Source of the DNA: Nitrosomonas ureae
GTDB taxonomy: Bacteria > Pseudomonadota > Gammaproteobacteria > Burkholderiales > Nitrosomonadaceae
Direction of reading: 5' to 3'
DNA length: 64,000 nt
Assembly: GCF_900108305.1 (NCBI RefSeq)
Contig: NZ_FNUX01000003.1
Location: 155,772-219,771 of the forward strand
The notes under the pieces are model-generated. The model saw only the letters and a list, made by a program, of their open reading frames with translations, was not told where the DNA came from and did no database searches. Shown here in pieces: positions 18,801 through 29,368 of this stretch (position 1 is the stretch's first letter; each line of letters opens with the position of its first letter). The position numbers and the translations under genes are program-made.

Positions 18801-20432
18801 ATGTACATTGCCATTGCTCAGATTAATTGCACGGTAGGGGATATTGCAGGAAATGCAGCCAAAATACTGGCTGCGGTGAAACAAGCCCGGAAAGCGGGCG
18901 CAACGTTGATCATCACGCCCGAACTGGCTTTATCCGGATATCCTCCCGCGGATTTGCTGCTGCGCGAAACATTTTGCCAATTGTGCCAGCGCGCCCTTAC
19001 AGAACTGGCACAAGCGATTGACGACATCACGCTGATCGTGGGTCACCCCAGTTTCGACGAGAACAAGCTTTATAACGCCGCCTCGATCATTCATAAAGGT
19101 CAGATTCAACATACCTATCACAAAAGAATTCTTAATAAATCGCCTTTCTTTAACGAAACCTATTACTTTGATGCCGGCACTCAACCCTACTTGCTTGAAC
19201 TGGAAGGCGTCAAATTCGGCATTGATATTTGCGCCGATTTCTGGCTCGGTCATTTGCCCGCGGAAACAGACCACCCCCAGCCGGATATCGTATTGGTGCT
19301 CAATGCTTCAGCCTATCATATCAACAAGCAAGTATCCCGCTATCAAACCACGCACCAATTCATCAAGCATACCGGCATCCCCGTTATTCACACCAACCTG
19401 ATCGGCGGGCAAGATGAACTGGTTTTTGATGGCGCATCGTTTGCCATGAATGGACAAGGCGAACTTACGCATCAACTGGATGAATTTTCTGAAACCATCG
19501 AGTTAATCGAAATTCGGAACAAGCAACCGGTAAAAGGCAAATTAATGCCGGCACAATCCCCTGTCGCCAGTATCTATCAGGCATTATGTTTAGGCGTTCG
19601 CGACTATGTCCGGAAAAACGGTTTCCCCGGCGTGTTACTGGGACTCTCCGGCGGGGTGGATTCGGCGCTCGCACTCGCGATTGCGGTGGATGCATTAGGC
19701 GCAGACCAGATCAGAACCGTCATGATGCCAACGCGATATACCGCCAGCATGAGTCTGGAAGACGCCAATGAAATGGTGGAATTATTAGGGGTTAAGCATA
19801 TCGAATGCGACATAGAGCCCCTATTCGACTTATATCTAAGGAAAATTGCCGGGGATTTTCATATTTCACCGGACCTGGCTGATTTTAATACCATGCCGGA
19901 AAATATTCAGGCGCGCATCCGCGGCACCTTATTAATGGCGCTATCCAATTATACCGGCTCAATGGTGCTGACTACGGGCAACAAATCGGAAATGGCAGTG
20001 GGCTATTGCACCCTGTATGGTGACATGGCGGGCGGCTTTGCGGTATTAAAGGATATCAGCAAGACCCTGGTTTATCAGTTATGTGAATACCGGAATCAAA
20101 TCCAACGTGTTATCCCTGAACGCATCATCCACCGCGCGCCATCGGCTGAGTTGCGCTTGAATCAGACCGATCAGGACAACTTGCCAGCGTATGAAATTTT
20201 GGATGGAATCATCGAAGCCTATGTAGAGAAAAATCTTACTCCGGCTGAAATCATTGCATTGCATTACGACGAAGCCGATGTCACCAAAGTCATCCAATTA
20301 ATCCATAGTAACGAATACAAACGCCGCCAGTCTCCTCCGGGCATACGCATCACGCACTGCGATTTTGGAACAGCATGGCGTTATCCCATCGTATCGTATT
20401 CCAAAACTTGGGCAACCTTCACTGCAGAGTAA
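18801..20432 (+). CDS. nadE: Glutamine-dependent NAD+ synthetase
   Basis: A 543-residue two-domain enzyme that amidates nicotinic acid adenine dinucleotide to NAD+. The N-terminal nitrilase-like glutaminase domain has the Glu-Lys-Cys triad in TPELALSG, HKRILNKSPFF and GIDICADFW. The C-terminal synthetase has the P-loop SGGVDSA near residue 283. The extreme C-terminus (TAWRYPIVSY...) is slightly longer than usual. It shares a plus-strand run with the phosphohexomutase upstream and the M48 peptidase downstream. Confidence 0.94.
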   Translation: MYIAIAQINCTVGDIAGNAAKILAAVKQARKAGATLIITPELALSGYPPADLLLRETFCQLCQRALTELAQAIDDITLIVGHPSFDENKLYNAASIIHKGQIQHTYHKRILNKSPFFNETYYFDAGTQPYLLELEGVKFGIDICADFWLGHLPAETDHPQPDIVLVLNASAYHINKQVSRYQTTHQFIKHTGIPVIHTNLIGGQDELVFDGASFAMNGQGELTHQLDEFSETIELIEIRNKQPVKGKLMPAQSPVASIYQALCLGVRDYVRKNGFPGVLLGLSGGVDSALALAIAVDALGADQIRTVMMPTRYTASMSLEDANEMVELLGVKHIECDIEPLFDLYLRKIAGDFHISPDLADFNTMPENIQARIRGTLLMALSNYTGSMVLTTGNKSEMAVGYCTLYGDMAGGFAVLKDISKTLVYQLCEYRNQIQRVIPERIIHRAPSAELRLNQTDQDNLPAYEILDGIIEAYVEKNLTPAEIIALHYDEADVTKVIQLIHSNEYKRRQSPPGIRITHCDFGTAWRYPIVSYSKTWATFTAE

Positions 20433-20473
20433 GCATCCACGGAACTCGGAAAACAAATCGATATCCTATTATC

Positions 20474-21988
20474 ATGAAATTAGCGTGTTTGATAATTGTG
20501 CTATCGATCTTTTTTTCGATCAATGCCTTAGCACATGAATTGCCCGAATTAGGAGACGTATCGCAAGCTTCCATTACACCCCACCAGGAACGGCAGCTGG
20601 GCTTGAGAATCATGCGTCAGATCCGTGCCGATCCAAGTTATATGGATGATCCCGAGATCGCCAGTTATCTTGGCAATCTGGGTCATAAATTAATCGCCAA
20701 TTCAAATGAAGCCAATGCAAATCAATTATTTGAGTTTTTCGCGCTCGATAATCCGGCAATCAACGCATTTGCATTACCCGGAGGTTTTATGGGGTTCAAC
20801 AGCGGTCTGATTATTGCCGCGCAAAGCGAATCGGAATTAGCCGCCGTAATGTCGCATGAAATTGCGCATGTCACGCAAAAACACCTGGCACGCATGATCG
20901 CTGCGCAGAAATACGATCTGGTCAAATACATAGCAGCGCTGGCAGTCGCCATCGTCGCCTCGCGCGCTGATGCACAGGCAAGCCAGGCCGTATTGATTGC
21001 CTCACAAGCCAGCATGATCCAATCAAAACTGGATTTCACCCGTAACCATGAAAAAGAAGCTGATCGTATCGGTTTAAGCATTCTATTAGACGCAGGATTT
21101 GATCCGCAAGGCATGGCAGCTTTCTTTGAACGCTTGCAACGCGCTGGACGTTTTCATGAAAATGGCGCGCCTTCCTACCTGCGCACACATCCGATCACCT
21201 ATGAACGCATCGCGGATATTCAGAATCGCACGCGTGAAATGCCTTACCGGCAAGTTCCGGACAGCCTCGATTTTTTACTGGTACGCGCCAAATTACGTGC
21301 ATTGCAAGGAAATGCACGTGATACCGCACGGCAATTCAAAGCCCGCTTGGCCGAGAAACGCTATGGCAATGAGGCGGTTGAACATTATGGTTATATTCAT
21401 GCGCTACTGCGCGCAAAAAAATACAAGCAAGCCGACGCTGAACTCACGCTCCTGTATCAGGTTTTGCATAACGATCCAACTGCATCTGCGCTGACTAATC
21501 ATCAGTTGGGAAAAACCGTACGCATCGAATCCAGAAATGTTATCGCCGGTGCGATGATTGAAACACTTTCGGCTCGGGTTAAACTGGCCAATGGAGCAAC
21601 AGCCGAAGCTTTCAGTGTCTACAAAACAGCATTAAAAATTTATCCGCAATACCGGGCACTGATTCATGGCTATGTACAAGCATTAATAGAAAACGAAAAA
21701 ATTGAGGCAGCGCTTGAATTTATTACCCGGAAATTACAACTGATACAAAATGATCCGCAATTGTTTAGCCTGCAAGCCCAATGTTATGAGCTATTAGGTG
21801 ATAAAATGCTCAAGCATCGTGCGCTCGCCGAGTCTTATCTGCTAAAAGGACACTACGCGGGTGCTGTTGATCAACTGAAAACCGCGCTACAAAATAGTAA
21901 TGGTAATTTCTACCAACTTTCCAGTGTGGAAGCACGTTTGAAGCACGTAGAAATACTCCGGGAAGAAGCAGATAAAGCGGAAAAATAA
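20474..21988 (+). CDS. Periplasmic M48 metalloprotease with TPR repeats (BepA/YfgC type)
   Basis: About 504 residues from the ATG at 20474. A signal peptide (MKLACLIIVLSIFFSINALA) comes first, then an M48 peptidase domain with zinc motif HEIAH near residue 130 and a distal ligand in EKEADRIG. A C-terminal part of TPR-like helices follows. BepA-type enzymes check assembly of outer-membrane proteins such as LptD. An earlier in-frame start at 20375 overlaps nadE and would bury the signal peptide, so I reject it. Confidence 0.88.
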   Translation: MKLACLIIVLSIFFSINALAHELPELGDVSQASITPHQERQLGLRIMRQIRADPSYMDDPEIASYLGNLGHKLIANSNEANANQLFEFFALDNPAINAFALPGGFMGFNSGLIIAAQSESELAAVMSHEIAHVTQKHLARMIAAQKYDLVKYIAALAVAIVASRADAQASQAVLIASQASMIQSKLDFTRNHEKEADRIGLSILLDAGFDPQGMAAFFERLQRAGRFHENGAPSYLRTHPITYERIADIQNRTREMPYRQVPDSLDFLLVRAKLRALQGNARDTARQFKARLAEKRYGNEAVEHYGYIHALLRAKKYKQADAELTLLYQVLHNDPTASALTNHQLGKTVRIESRNVIAGAMIETLSARVKLANGATAEAFSVYKTALKIYPQYRALIHGYVQALIENEKIEAALEFITRKLQLIQNDPQLFSLQAQCYELLGDKMLKHRALAESYLLKGHYAGAVDQLKTALQNSNGNFYQLSSVEARLKHVEILREEADKAEK

Positions 21989-22089
21989 CAGAACCCGGAG
22001 AGTTTTCAACCTTATATTTGCCGTGCATTCCCGAGCATCCTATTGCTGATGATCGGGCGGCCCAATTGAATTTAAACTAGATCTCTCAA

Positions 22090-23235
22090 ATGGTTATTGC
22101 TGGCACGAGAAAAATTATCATTGTTCTAATACTGATTACCATTGCCGCCGTCTATTGGTATAGCGGTGACTCCAAAGAATCTTTAGCGAACAAATACAAA
22201 ACCCGGAACATAGAACGTGGCGATATCATACAAACCATCTCCGCCAATGGTACGCTTACACCTGTCGTGCTGGTCAACGTAGGCACGCAGGTTTCCGGAA
22301 CGGTCGCTAAATTGCATGCGGATTTTAATGATCAGGTAGAAATCGGGCAGATTCTGGCTGAACTCGATCCCGCCATACTGCGCGCGCAATTGCAGCAATC
22401 CAAAGCCAATCTTCTCAATGCGCAAGTTACGTTGAGAATCGCTGAAAGTAAATTAAGGCGCCATCGGTTATTAAAGGAAAAGGAATTCATTTCACCCGAG
22501 GCATTGGAAATCATTGAGCAGGAAACTGAAGCCGCACGCGCGCAACTGGCCATTAACCAAGCTCAGGTCGAGCGAGATCAGGCCAATCTTAATTACAGTG
22601 TGATTCGCTCGCCGATTTCAGGTGTCGTCATCGCACGGGATGTCGACATCGGTCAAACCGTAGCCGCCAATTTTCAGACCCCGATTTTATTTCAAATCGC
22701 CAAAGACCTGCGGCAAATGCAAATCAACATCAGTGTGGCCGAAGCGGATATCGGTCAATTGCACATCGGTCAGTTGATTAATTTCACTGTAGATGCCTTT
22801 CAGCAGCGGAAATTTTCCGGTACGGTCAAGCAAGTCCGGCTCAATCCGACCATCCAGGAAAACGTCGTGACTTATAACGTCGTGGCGATGGTCGATAATG
22901 ATGACGGCACATTGTTACCCGGAATGACCGCCAACATCCATTTTGTCGTCAAGCAAAAAAACGACGTGCTGCGTGTCCCCAATGCAGCTTTAAGATTCCA
23001 GCCGAAAAACATGGAGTCAGGTGAGGGCGGAAAATCAACTCAATCCTCGCAACAACCCACGGTATATCTGCTGACGGAAAATCACCCTTTACCGAAGACC
23101 GTTACCCCAGGAATCACCGATGGCAATTTCACCGAAATTATCAGCGACGAAATCAAAGCGGGTGATAAGGTGATCCTCAGTGAAGTTGCCGATAAAAAAG
23201 AATCCGAAAGCAAGTTCAAATTACGGGTATTTTGA
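22090..23235 (+). CDS. macA: Periplasmic adaptor of MacAB-type efflux system
   Basis: A 381-residue membrane-fusion protein. An N-terminal anchor helix (about 8-26) is followed by a lipoyl/barrel-sandwich half (TQVSGTVAKLHADFN), a coiled-coil hairpin rich in Gln, Ala and Glu, the second lipoyl half (RSPISGVV) and a beta-barrel. It would link the inner-membrane MacB unit to a TolC-like channel. No TolC gene is in the window. The stop overlaps the ATG of the ATPase gene by one base, so the three genes form an operon. Confidence 0.87.
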   Translation: MVIAGTRKIIIVLILITIAAVYWYSGDSKESLANKYKTRNIERGDIIQTISANGTLTPVVLVNVGTQVSGTVAKLHADFNDQVEIGQILAELDPAILRAQLQQSKANLLNAQVTLRIAESKLRRHRLLKEKEFISPEALEIIEQETEAARAQLAINQAQVERDQANLNYSVIRSPISGVVIARDVDIGQTVAANFQTPILFQIAKDLRQMQINISVAEADIGQLHIGQLINFTVDAFQQRKFSGTVKQVRLNPTIQENVVTYNVVAMVDNDDGTLLPGMTANIHFVVKQKNDVLRVPNAALRFQPKNMESGEGGKSTQSSQQPTVYLLTENHPLPKTVTPGITDGNFTEIISDEIKAGDKVILSEVADKKESESKFKLRVF

Positions 23236-23993
23236 TGTCTTTGACTCAGCCCACGCATTCCACTCAGTCGCTCATTCAATTAGAGCATCTTTGCAAAAGC
23301 TACAGTTTGCAGGATGCGCATGGCCATACCATTACCACCCAGGTTCTGCATCAGATCGACCTGACCATTCGTCAGGGTGAGTTTGTCGCCATCATGGGGC
23401 ATTCGGGGTCGGGCAAATCCACCTTGATGAATATACTCGGCTGCCTGGATACGCCGACCAGCGGTTCATACTGGTTATCCGGAAGGAACGTTGCGACACT
23501 TTCCAGTAATGAATTGGCGCAAATTCGCAATCGAAACATCGGCTTTGTATTTCAGGGATTCAATTTGCTCAAGCGTATGACGGCTCTCGATAATGTTGCA
23601 ACACCCTTGCTCTACGCGGGGATCAGCCGCTCCAAGAGCCGCCAGCAAGCATTGGAATTCCTGCGCCGCACCGGCCTGGAAGATTTTGCCATGCATCAAC
23701 CCAACCAGCTTTCCGGGGGGCAGCAACAGCGAGTCGCCATCAGCCGCGCCTTGATCAATCATCCCTCGTTGATCCTGGCTGACGAACCGACAGGCAATCT
23801 GGATACGCAAACCAGCAATGACATTATGCAGTTATTCGAGCAACTCAACCGCGATCAAGGGATTACCATCATATTGGTCACACATGAGAACGATATTGCA
23901 GCCTACGCGAAACGTTTGATCCATTTGAAGGATGGGCGCATTACGATTGACAATGACACTACCGCAGCAGCACCCTTACATGAAGCTGAATAA
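23235..23993 (+). CDS. macB: ABC transporter ATP-binding protein (MacB-type, split)
   Basis: About 252 residues from the ATG that shares its A with the stop of the adaptor gene. Walker A is GHSGSGKS (about 55-62), the signature is LSGGQQQRVA and Walker B is LILADEPTGNLD. It belongs to the MacB/LolD class. In E. coli, MacB joins this ATPase to the permease in one chain; here the permease is a separate gene 45 nt downstream. Substrates could be macrolides, peptides or lipoproteins and cannot be read from sequence. Confidence 0.87.
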   Translation: MSLTQPTHSTQSLIQLEHLCKSYSLQDAHGHTITTQVLHQIDLTIRQGEFVAIMGHSGSGKSTLMNILGCLDTPTSGSYWLSGRNVATLSSNELAQIRNRNIGFVFQGFNLLKRMTALDNVATPLLYAGISRSKSRQQALEFLRRTGLEDFAMHQPNQLSGGQQQRVAISRALINHPSLILADEPTGNLDTQTSNDIMQLFEQLNRDQGITIILVTHENDIAAYAKRLIHLKDGRITIDNDTTAAAPLHEAE

Positions 23994-24038
23994 TTGGTTA
24001 ATGCCATCCGGCATTGCATACCGCGGCAAGATTAATTT

Positions 24039-25262
24039 ATGAATCTATCCGCGATTTTTGGCGAAGCACTGCGCGCCTTACGGCAGAACCGTCTGCGTAC
24101 AGGATTGACCATGCTGGGCATGATCATCGGTGTTGCCGCTGTCGTACTCATGCTGTCGATTGGTCAAGGCGCGCGCACCAAAATCAACGAAACCATCGCG
24201 GCGATGGGTAGCAACTTGCTGCTCGTAGTGCCTGGCGCCATGTCCTCTGGCGGCTTTAGTTTCGGCAGCGGCAGTGTCAGGACTTTAACCATCAATGATG
24301 CGCACGCCATTGCGGAACTCGCATCGATCCGGGCAACTGCGCCGGTAACGAGCGGAACAGTGCAACTCAACTATGCCGCCAAGAATTGGAGCACCCTTAT
24401 TACCGGCACCACACCGGAGTATTTTGAGGTCGGCAACTGGACAATGGAATCCGGTACGGCCTTTACCGAATCCGAAGTGCGCTCGGCGGCACGAGTCGTT
24501 GTATTGGGATCGATCACGGCGAAAAATCTCTTCGGCGATGAAGAGCCCGTGGGCAAAACCATACGCATCACCAATCGTCCGTTTCTGGTTGTGGGGGTGT
24601 TAATGGCCAAGGGCCAAAGTCTCACGGGGCGGGATCAGGATGATAATGTGTTCGTTCCGATCTCTACCAGCGAACGGCAAATCACCGGCAACCAGTTTCC
24701 CGGTTCTATCCGCTATATGCTGGTACAAGGCGCATCAGCGAACGAAATGGATATTGCCGAAATTGAAATTACGCAATTATTACGTCAGCGTCACCGCATC
24801 CCCAACGGCAAGGATAATGATTTCACTGTCCGCAACTTGACCGCCATCGCGGATGTTGCGACCGATGCCGCCAAGATCATGTCCATTGTACTCGGCGCGA
24901 TCGCATCGGTTTCTTTATTGGTCGGCGGCATCGGGATCATGAACATCATGCTGGTATCGGTGACAGAGCGTACGCGTGAAATCGGCATTCGCATGGCGAT
25001 TGGCGCCAATCAACGTGCCATTCTGACGCAATTTTTATTGGAAGCGATGATGATTTGCATCATGGGCGGCTTAATTGGCCTGATCATAGGTATTGGCGGC
25101 GCCTGGCTGGTCAGTCAGGTGGCTGATATGTTGATTGTTATTACTGTGGGAATGATTGGCCTGGCATTTTTATTTTCTTCCGCAGTCGGCATTTTTTTTG
25201 GCTTTTACCCCGCTCGAAAAGCGGCTTCACTGAAACCCGTCGACGCGCTTCGATACGAATAA
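24039..25262 (+). CDS. ABC transporter permease (MacB/FtsX type)
   Basis: A 407-residue permease. One N-terminal helix (about 20-42) is followed by a large MacB_PCD periplasmic domain. Three C-terminal helices follow, the first at about 285-305, with the FtsX signature region ending ERTREIGIRMAIGA. It pairs with the ATPase encoded upstream to form a mechanotransmitting, not a classical importing, ABC unit. It is the last gene of the adaptor-ATPase-permease operon. Confidence 0.88.
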   Translation: MNLSAIFGEALRALRQNRLRTGLTMLGMIIGVAAVVLMLSIGQGARTKINETIAAMGSNLLLVVPGAMSSGGFSFGSGSVRTLTINDAHAIAELASIRATAPVTSGTVQLNYAAKNWSTLITGTTPEYFEVGNWTMESGTAFTESEVRSAARVVVLGSITAKNLFGDEEPVGKTIRITNRPFLVVGVLMAKGQSLTGRDQDDNVFVPISTSERQITGNQFPGSIRYMLVQGASANEMDIAEIEITQLLRQRHRIPNGKDNDFTVRNLTAIADVATDAAKIMSIVLGAIASVSLLVGGIGIMNIMLVSVTERTREIGIRMAIGANQRAILTQFLLEAMMICIMGGLIGLIIGIGGAWLVSQVADMLIVITVGMIGLAFLFSSAVGIFFGFYPARKAASLKPVDALRYE

Positions 25263-25475
25263 ATTGCTGGCATAACGATTCTCTATCAGCACGCCAGTAA
25301 TTTATATGTTCATGATTATATTTATTATTATATGGATATAGTATGCCGTTACCTGCATTTAATTCGATTTATTAACCGTTTTCCAAAGGGTAAACGTCCG
25401 CAATGTGCTATAGTCTTGGTGTGACAAATTCACAAATGTAGTACTTATTAATTTATTAAAGAGAACATTAATTAA

Positions 25476-25631
25476 ATGAAACTTTTAAAATTTCTTACAG
25501 TAACAATTTTTGCATTGACATTAGTAGCTTGTGGCAAACCTACGGCTCCGGAAAGTGCTAAAGAGGAAGGTTACGGCACGACTCATGAAGGCAAACCGGC
25601 TGAAGGCCGCAATGAGCTTCCTGCTGATTAA
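25476..25631 (+). CDS. Short predicted lipoprotein (51 aa)
   Basis: A 51-residue frame too short for routine calling. MKLLKFLTVTIFALTL is a signal peptide ending in the lipobox LVAC, so Cys18 would be lipidated. The mature part is polar (KEEGYGTTHEGKPAEGRNELPAD, seen here by its ends only). AGAGAA precedes the ATG, and a clear terminator follows about 70 nt after the stop; both support a real gene. Its function is unknown. Confidence 0.7.
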   Translation: MKLLKFLTVTIFALTLVACGKPTAPESAKEEGYGTTHEGKPAEGRNELPAD

Positions 25632-25977
25632 GTAGTCACGCTTAAAAGCATTACTGGTATTGTTTATCGTTCAATGTCAGTTAATTGACTTAAGACCTCT
25701 GTAGGATCGATTTATCGTTCCTACAGACTTTTAATACCAGCAACAAATCGAAATACTTCATGCGCTAACGCGATGCTCTGCATAAGCCACTTCCGGTTGC
25801 ATTAGACTTTCCTGCTGTATACGTTTCCTTAAATTCCTGCTCTCCTCCGTCGCCGCTCAGTACGTTTCATCCGCAATCCTCCTTGGAATTCATATAAAAC
25901 CAAATCAAACAGGTTTTTGCCACAAATACCAATAAATATTATAATTAGGTATTCATCATTTTTTCATGGGAATTGTT
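25632..25977. other. Intergenic region with terminator and toxin-antitoxin promoter
   Basis: About 345 bases. The first 100 hold the terminator listed at 25698-25735. The remainder is AT-rich near its right end and must contain the promoter of the toxin-antitoxin pair. No operator palindrome is obvious to me. Confidence 0.4.
25698..25735 (+). terminator. Rho-independent terminator of small lipoprotein gene
   Basis: CTGTAGGA (25699-25706) pairs with TCCTACAG (25719-25726) around a 12-nt loop and is followed by ACTTTTAAT. Its position just after the 51-codon lipoprotein gene fits. Confidence 0.7.
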
Positions 25978-26220
25978 ATGCCTATACAAAAAAATACAAG
26001 CGTGACTTTGGGTGAACATTTTGAGAAATTTCTGGTGCAGCAGATTAAAACGGGACGTTATGGCTCAACCAGCGAAGCCATACGTGCGGGGCTGCGTTTG
26101 CTTGAGGAACGCGAAACCAGGCTGGAAGCATTGCGCCATGCTTTGATTGAAGGTGAACAAAGCGGCACGTCCGACTATTCCTTGCAAAACGTCCTGGATG
26201 AATTGGAAAATCAGGATTAG
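25978..26220 (+). CDS. ParD-type antitoxin
   Basis: About 80 residues from the ATG at 25978, with GGGA some 8 nt upstream; another in-frame ATG at 25966 is possible. The N-terminal ribbon-helix-helix (NTSVTLGEHFEKFL then RYGSTSEAIRAGLRLLEE) is the CopG/ParD DNA-binding fold. The C-terminal tail would wrap the toxin. The stop is directly followed by the toxin ATG. Such proteins neutralise ParE and repress their own promoter. Confidence 0.87.
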   Translation: MPIQKNTSVTLGEHFEKFLVQQIKTGRYGSTSEAIRAGLRLLEERETRLEALRHALIEGEQSGTSDYSLQNVLDELENQD

Positions 26221-26514
26221 ATGAGGTCATTCACCCTCACCCAAAAGGCAAGAACCGATATGCTCTCGATTGGCCGTTATACACGCAAACAATGGGGAAA
26301 GGTGCAACAAAGGCGTTATCTGAGTCAGCTCGACTCAACATTCCATGATCTGGCGGACAACCCAACATCAGGTCGCGCATGCGATGGTATTCGTGTAGGC
26401 TACTACAAGTATGGCGTCGGCAAACATGTGATCTTTTATCGACATGCGGAAAAAGATCGCATTGAAATTGTCCGCATCCTGCATCACCGTATGGATATTG
26501 AACAGCATGTGTAA
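26221..26514 (+). CDS. ParE/RelE-superfamily toxin
   Basis: A 97-residue RelE/ParE-fold protein. It starts FTLTQKARTDMLSIGRYT and ends with VIFYRH and VRILHHRMD. ParE toxins poison DNA gyrase and RelE relatives cut mRNA on ribosomes; the pairing with a ParD antitoxin points to ParE. The ATG immediately abuts the antitoxin stop, so expression is coupled. The pair is chromosomal, with no mobile gene beside it. Confidence 0.86.
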   Translation: MRSFTLTQKARTDMLSIGRYTRKQWGKVQQRRYLSQLDSTFHDLADNPTSGRACDGIRVGYYKYGVGKHVIFYRHAEKDRIEIVRILHHRMDIEQHV

Positions 26515-26646
26515 TGCTGCTTCTCAATTCGATTAAACTCTAACAAGAAACGACGCAATAACCTCGAATATACCCGCAGCATGGATGGATCCATCACTCA
26601 CCTCTTCAATATTTCAGAATATATCGATGACTACTTTCTAAAGACA

Positions 26647-27948
26647 TCAATAGACAATTCTCGCCATCTCCCGCCCTCTTTCCTCATTGACTGTAGCCAA
26701 CAGCATCAACCCGATGATAAAAAATGCCAAGGTACTGAGCAACGCAATGCGGTGATCTCCCGCAAATAGATAGACCATGCCGCCATACGTCAGCGGACCG
26801 ATGATCGCGGATAGTTTCGTCGCCAATCCCCACAACCCGAAGAATTCCCCTTGACGCCCGGCTGGCGTGAATTGACCCACCAACGCCCGTCCTGCGGATT
26901 GTGCGCCGCCGAGCGCGGTACCGATCAAATTGGCCGCGACCCAGAATAACCATTCATCGGTGGCCCAATAGGCGCAGACAATCGCTGCTATCCAGATCAG
27001 CAATGTAATGGCAATGCAACGGCTTGACCCGATACGGTCTTGCAGATGGCCAAACAGGAAAGCGCCGATGGCTGCGGTGACATTGACCACCATGATCAGC
27101 ACAATGGTATCTTGCGTTTTGAATCCCATCACTTCCTGCGCGTACACCGCCGCCAGCACGATAACGATGTAGATGCCGGAATAGTAGACCGTCAATGACA
27201 GCAGAAAACGGAACAAATCGATATGCAAGCGGGCCTGGCGCAGCGTATCGCCTAAACGGCCGAATCCTGCACGGATCAGATGCTTGCTGTCAAAAGACTC
27301 GGATACCTCCACGCGCTCGCGCAGCCAAAGCAATGTTGGCAATGCCGCAACGCCAAATAATGCGGCAACGATCAGGTTGGTAACCGGGACATATTGCGCG
27401 GCTTCCAGCCCCTGCTTTTCCGCATGCGTCACATAAATCAGACACAGCCCCAGCGTCAGCAAGCCGCCGAAATAACCCAGCGCCCAGCCATAGCCGGAAA
27501 GCCGCCCCATGGTTTCCGGCGTACTGATCTCGGGTAAAAACGCCGCAATCAGATTTTCACCGCTGGCAAACATGAAAGTCGCCAGCATCACCAATATCAT
27601 GGCCAAAACGATGTCACCCGGACCGGCAAAATACAACAGCGCAGTAAACGACACACAACCAACTGTGGTTACCGTCAGGAAGCGTTTCTTTGCGCCGGAA
27701 CAATCCGCGATCGCGCCTACGACCGGCGCACTCAGCAACACCAGCACATTGGCAGCCGCCATGGTCATCGACCACAGCAGTGTGGCGTTTCCACTACCGT
27801 GCTCCGCAGCGATGACGCCGACAAAGTAGGCATTGAAAATGGCCGTCAGAATAACCGTGGTATAGCCGGAATTGGCGAAATCGTACATGCACCACGCAAA
27901 GCGCTCGCGCCGCGTGGCCGGATGGGGATGGTTGGAAGTCAATGCCAT
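26647..27948 (-). CDS. MFS transporter, UMF1/Atg22-like family
   Basis: A 433-residue membrane protein with about 12 hydrophobic segments. The N-terminal ERFAWCMYDFANSGYTTVI is typical of the UMF1 (Vps22/Atg22-like) branch of the major facilitator superfamily. The substrate is not known for most members; export of amino acids or sugars has been proposed. It is transcribed leftward after fumC with 34 nt between them, so it may share its transcript. Confidence 0.85.
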   Translation of the reverse strand: MALTSNHPHPATRRERFAWCMYDFANSGYTTVILTAIFNAYFVGVIAAEHGSGNATLLWSMTMAAANVLVLLSAPVVGAIADCSGAKKRFLTVTTVGCVSFTALLYFAGPGDIVLAMILVMLATFMFASGENLIAAFLPEISTPETMGRLSGYGWALGYFGGLLTLGLCLIYVTHAEKQGLEAAQYVPVTNLIVAALFGVAALPTLLWLRERVEVSESFDSKHLIRAGFGRLGDTLRQARLHIDLFRFLLSLTVYYSGIYIVIVLAAVYAQEVMGFKTQDTIVLIMVVNVTAAIGAFLFGHLQDRIGSSRCIAITLLIWIAAIVCAYWATDEWLFWVAANLIGTALGGAQSAGRALVGQFTPAGRQGEFFGLWGLATKLSAIIGPLTYGGMVYLFAGDHRIALLSTLAFFIIGLMLLATVNEERGREMARIVY

Positions 27949-27982
27949 AGTCGGGACGGATCAATAGGTAAATGCGGCGTGT

Positions 27983-29368
27983 TTATTGTCCTGTCATGGT
28001 TTCCGGCACCACCCAGGCGTCGAACTGTTCCGCCGTCACATAACCGGTCGCAATCGCCGCAGCCTTCAGGGTTGTACCTTCACGATGCGCTTTCTTGGCA
28101 ATCTCGGCGGCCTTGTCGTAACCGATATGCAGATTCAGCGCGGTCACCAGCATCAACGAGTTGTGCATCAGGGTATCGATGCGCTCCCGGTTGGCTTCGA
28201 TACCCACCGCGCAATGATCGTTGAAGCTCACCATCGCATCGGCGAGCAAGCGAACACTTTGCAGGAAATTATGAATGATCAGCGGTTTCATCACATTCAA
28301 TTCGAAATTTCCCAGCGCGCCACCCATGTTGACTGCAACATCGTTGCCCATGACCTGGCAGCACACCATCGTCATGGCTTCCGATTGCGTCGGATTGACC
28401 TTTCCCGGCATGATCGAACTACCCGGCTCATTTTCAGGAATGCGCAATTCGCCGATGCCGCAGCGCGGCCCGGAAGCCAGCCAGCGGATGTCATTGGCGA
28501 TTTTCATCAATGAAGCGGCCAATGTTTTCAATGCGCCGTGCGCGTGCACCAACGCATCGTTGCTCGCCAGCGCCTCGAATTTGTTCGGCGCGGTGACAAA
28601 CGGCAAGCCGGTCAGACGCGACAATTCCGCCGCCACGCGCACCGCAAATTCCGGATGCGCATTCAAACCGGTGCCGACCGCCGTGCCACCCAAAGCCAGC
28701 TCGCATACATGCGGCATCGCCGCTTCGACATGGCGCAGGCCATGATCCAGTTGCGCCACGTAGCCGGAAAATTCCTGCCCCAGCGTCAACGGCGTCGCAT
28801 CTTGCAAATGCGTGCGGCCGATTTTGACGATACCGTCGAATGCCTGCGATTTGGTCGCCAACGTGCCACGCAATTGCTGAATCGCCGGAATCAGCCGCTG
28901 CTGCATCTCCTGCACCGCAGCAACGTGCATCGCGGTCGGAAACACATCGTTGGACGATTGCCCTTTATTGACATCGTCGTTCGGATGCACAATGCGGCTG
29001 GCGCCGCGCCCACCGCCAAGAATTTCCGACGCGCGGTTCGCGAGCACTTCGTTGACGTTCATGTTGCTCTGCGTGCCGGAACCGGTTTGCCACACCACCA
29101 ACGGAAACTGATCGTCGAAATGACCGCCGGTCACTTCGTCGGCAGCCTCGATGATCGCCGCAGCACTGGCGGCGCTGAGCAACCCCATATCGTGATTGAC
29201 TTTGGCGGCGGCGCGCTTGACCATGGCCAGCGCATGAATCAGCGCCAGCGGCATGTGCTCACCGGAAATCTTGAAATTCTGCAACGAGCGCTGCGTTTGT
29301 GCACCCCATAATGCTGCGGCGGGTACCTCGACCACGCCCATGGTGTCGTGCTCTTCACGGGTTTTCAT
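27983..29368 (-). CDS. fumC: Fumarate hydratase class II
   Basis: A 461-residue iron-independent fumarase that hydrates fumarate to L-malate in the TCA cycle. It has the superfamily signature [11 protein letters not shown] near residue 322 and the [10 protein letters not shown] and [10 protein letters not shown] substrate loops. Its length is standard (about 460-467). Its G+C is visibly higher than neighbouring genes, which explains the long open frames on the opposite strand here. Confidence 0.95.
   Translation of the reverse strand: MKTREEHDTMGVVEVPAAALWGAQTQRSLQNFKISGEHMPLALIHALAMVKRAAAKVNHDMGLLSAASAAAIIEAADEVTGGHFDDQFPLVVWQTGSGTQSNMNVNEVLANRASEILGGGRGASRIVHPNDDVNKGQSSNDVFPTAMHVAAVQEMQQRLIPAIQQLRGTLATKSQAFDGIVKIGRTHLQDATPLTLGQEFSGYVAQLDHGLRHVEAAMPHVCELALGGTAVGTGLNAHPEFAVRVAAELSRLTGLPFVTAPNKFEALASNDALVHAHGALKTLAASLMKIANDIRWLASGPRCGIGELRIPENEPGSSIMPGKVNPTQSEAMTMVCCQVMGNDVAVNMGGALGNFELNVMKPLIIHNFLQSVRLLADAMVSFNDHCAVGIEANRERIDTLMHNSLMLVTALNLHIGYDKAAEIAKKAHREGTTLKAAAIATGYVTAEQFDAWVVPETMTGQ

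Noticed and set aside
20375..20473. Upstream start for the M48 peptidase
   Set aside because: It overlaps nadE and would bury a good signal peptide starting at 20474.
28538..29311. Long plus-strand frame opposite fumC
   Set aside because: His/Arg-rich shadow of a high-GC gene with perfect fumarase signatures on the other strand.
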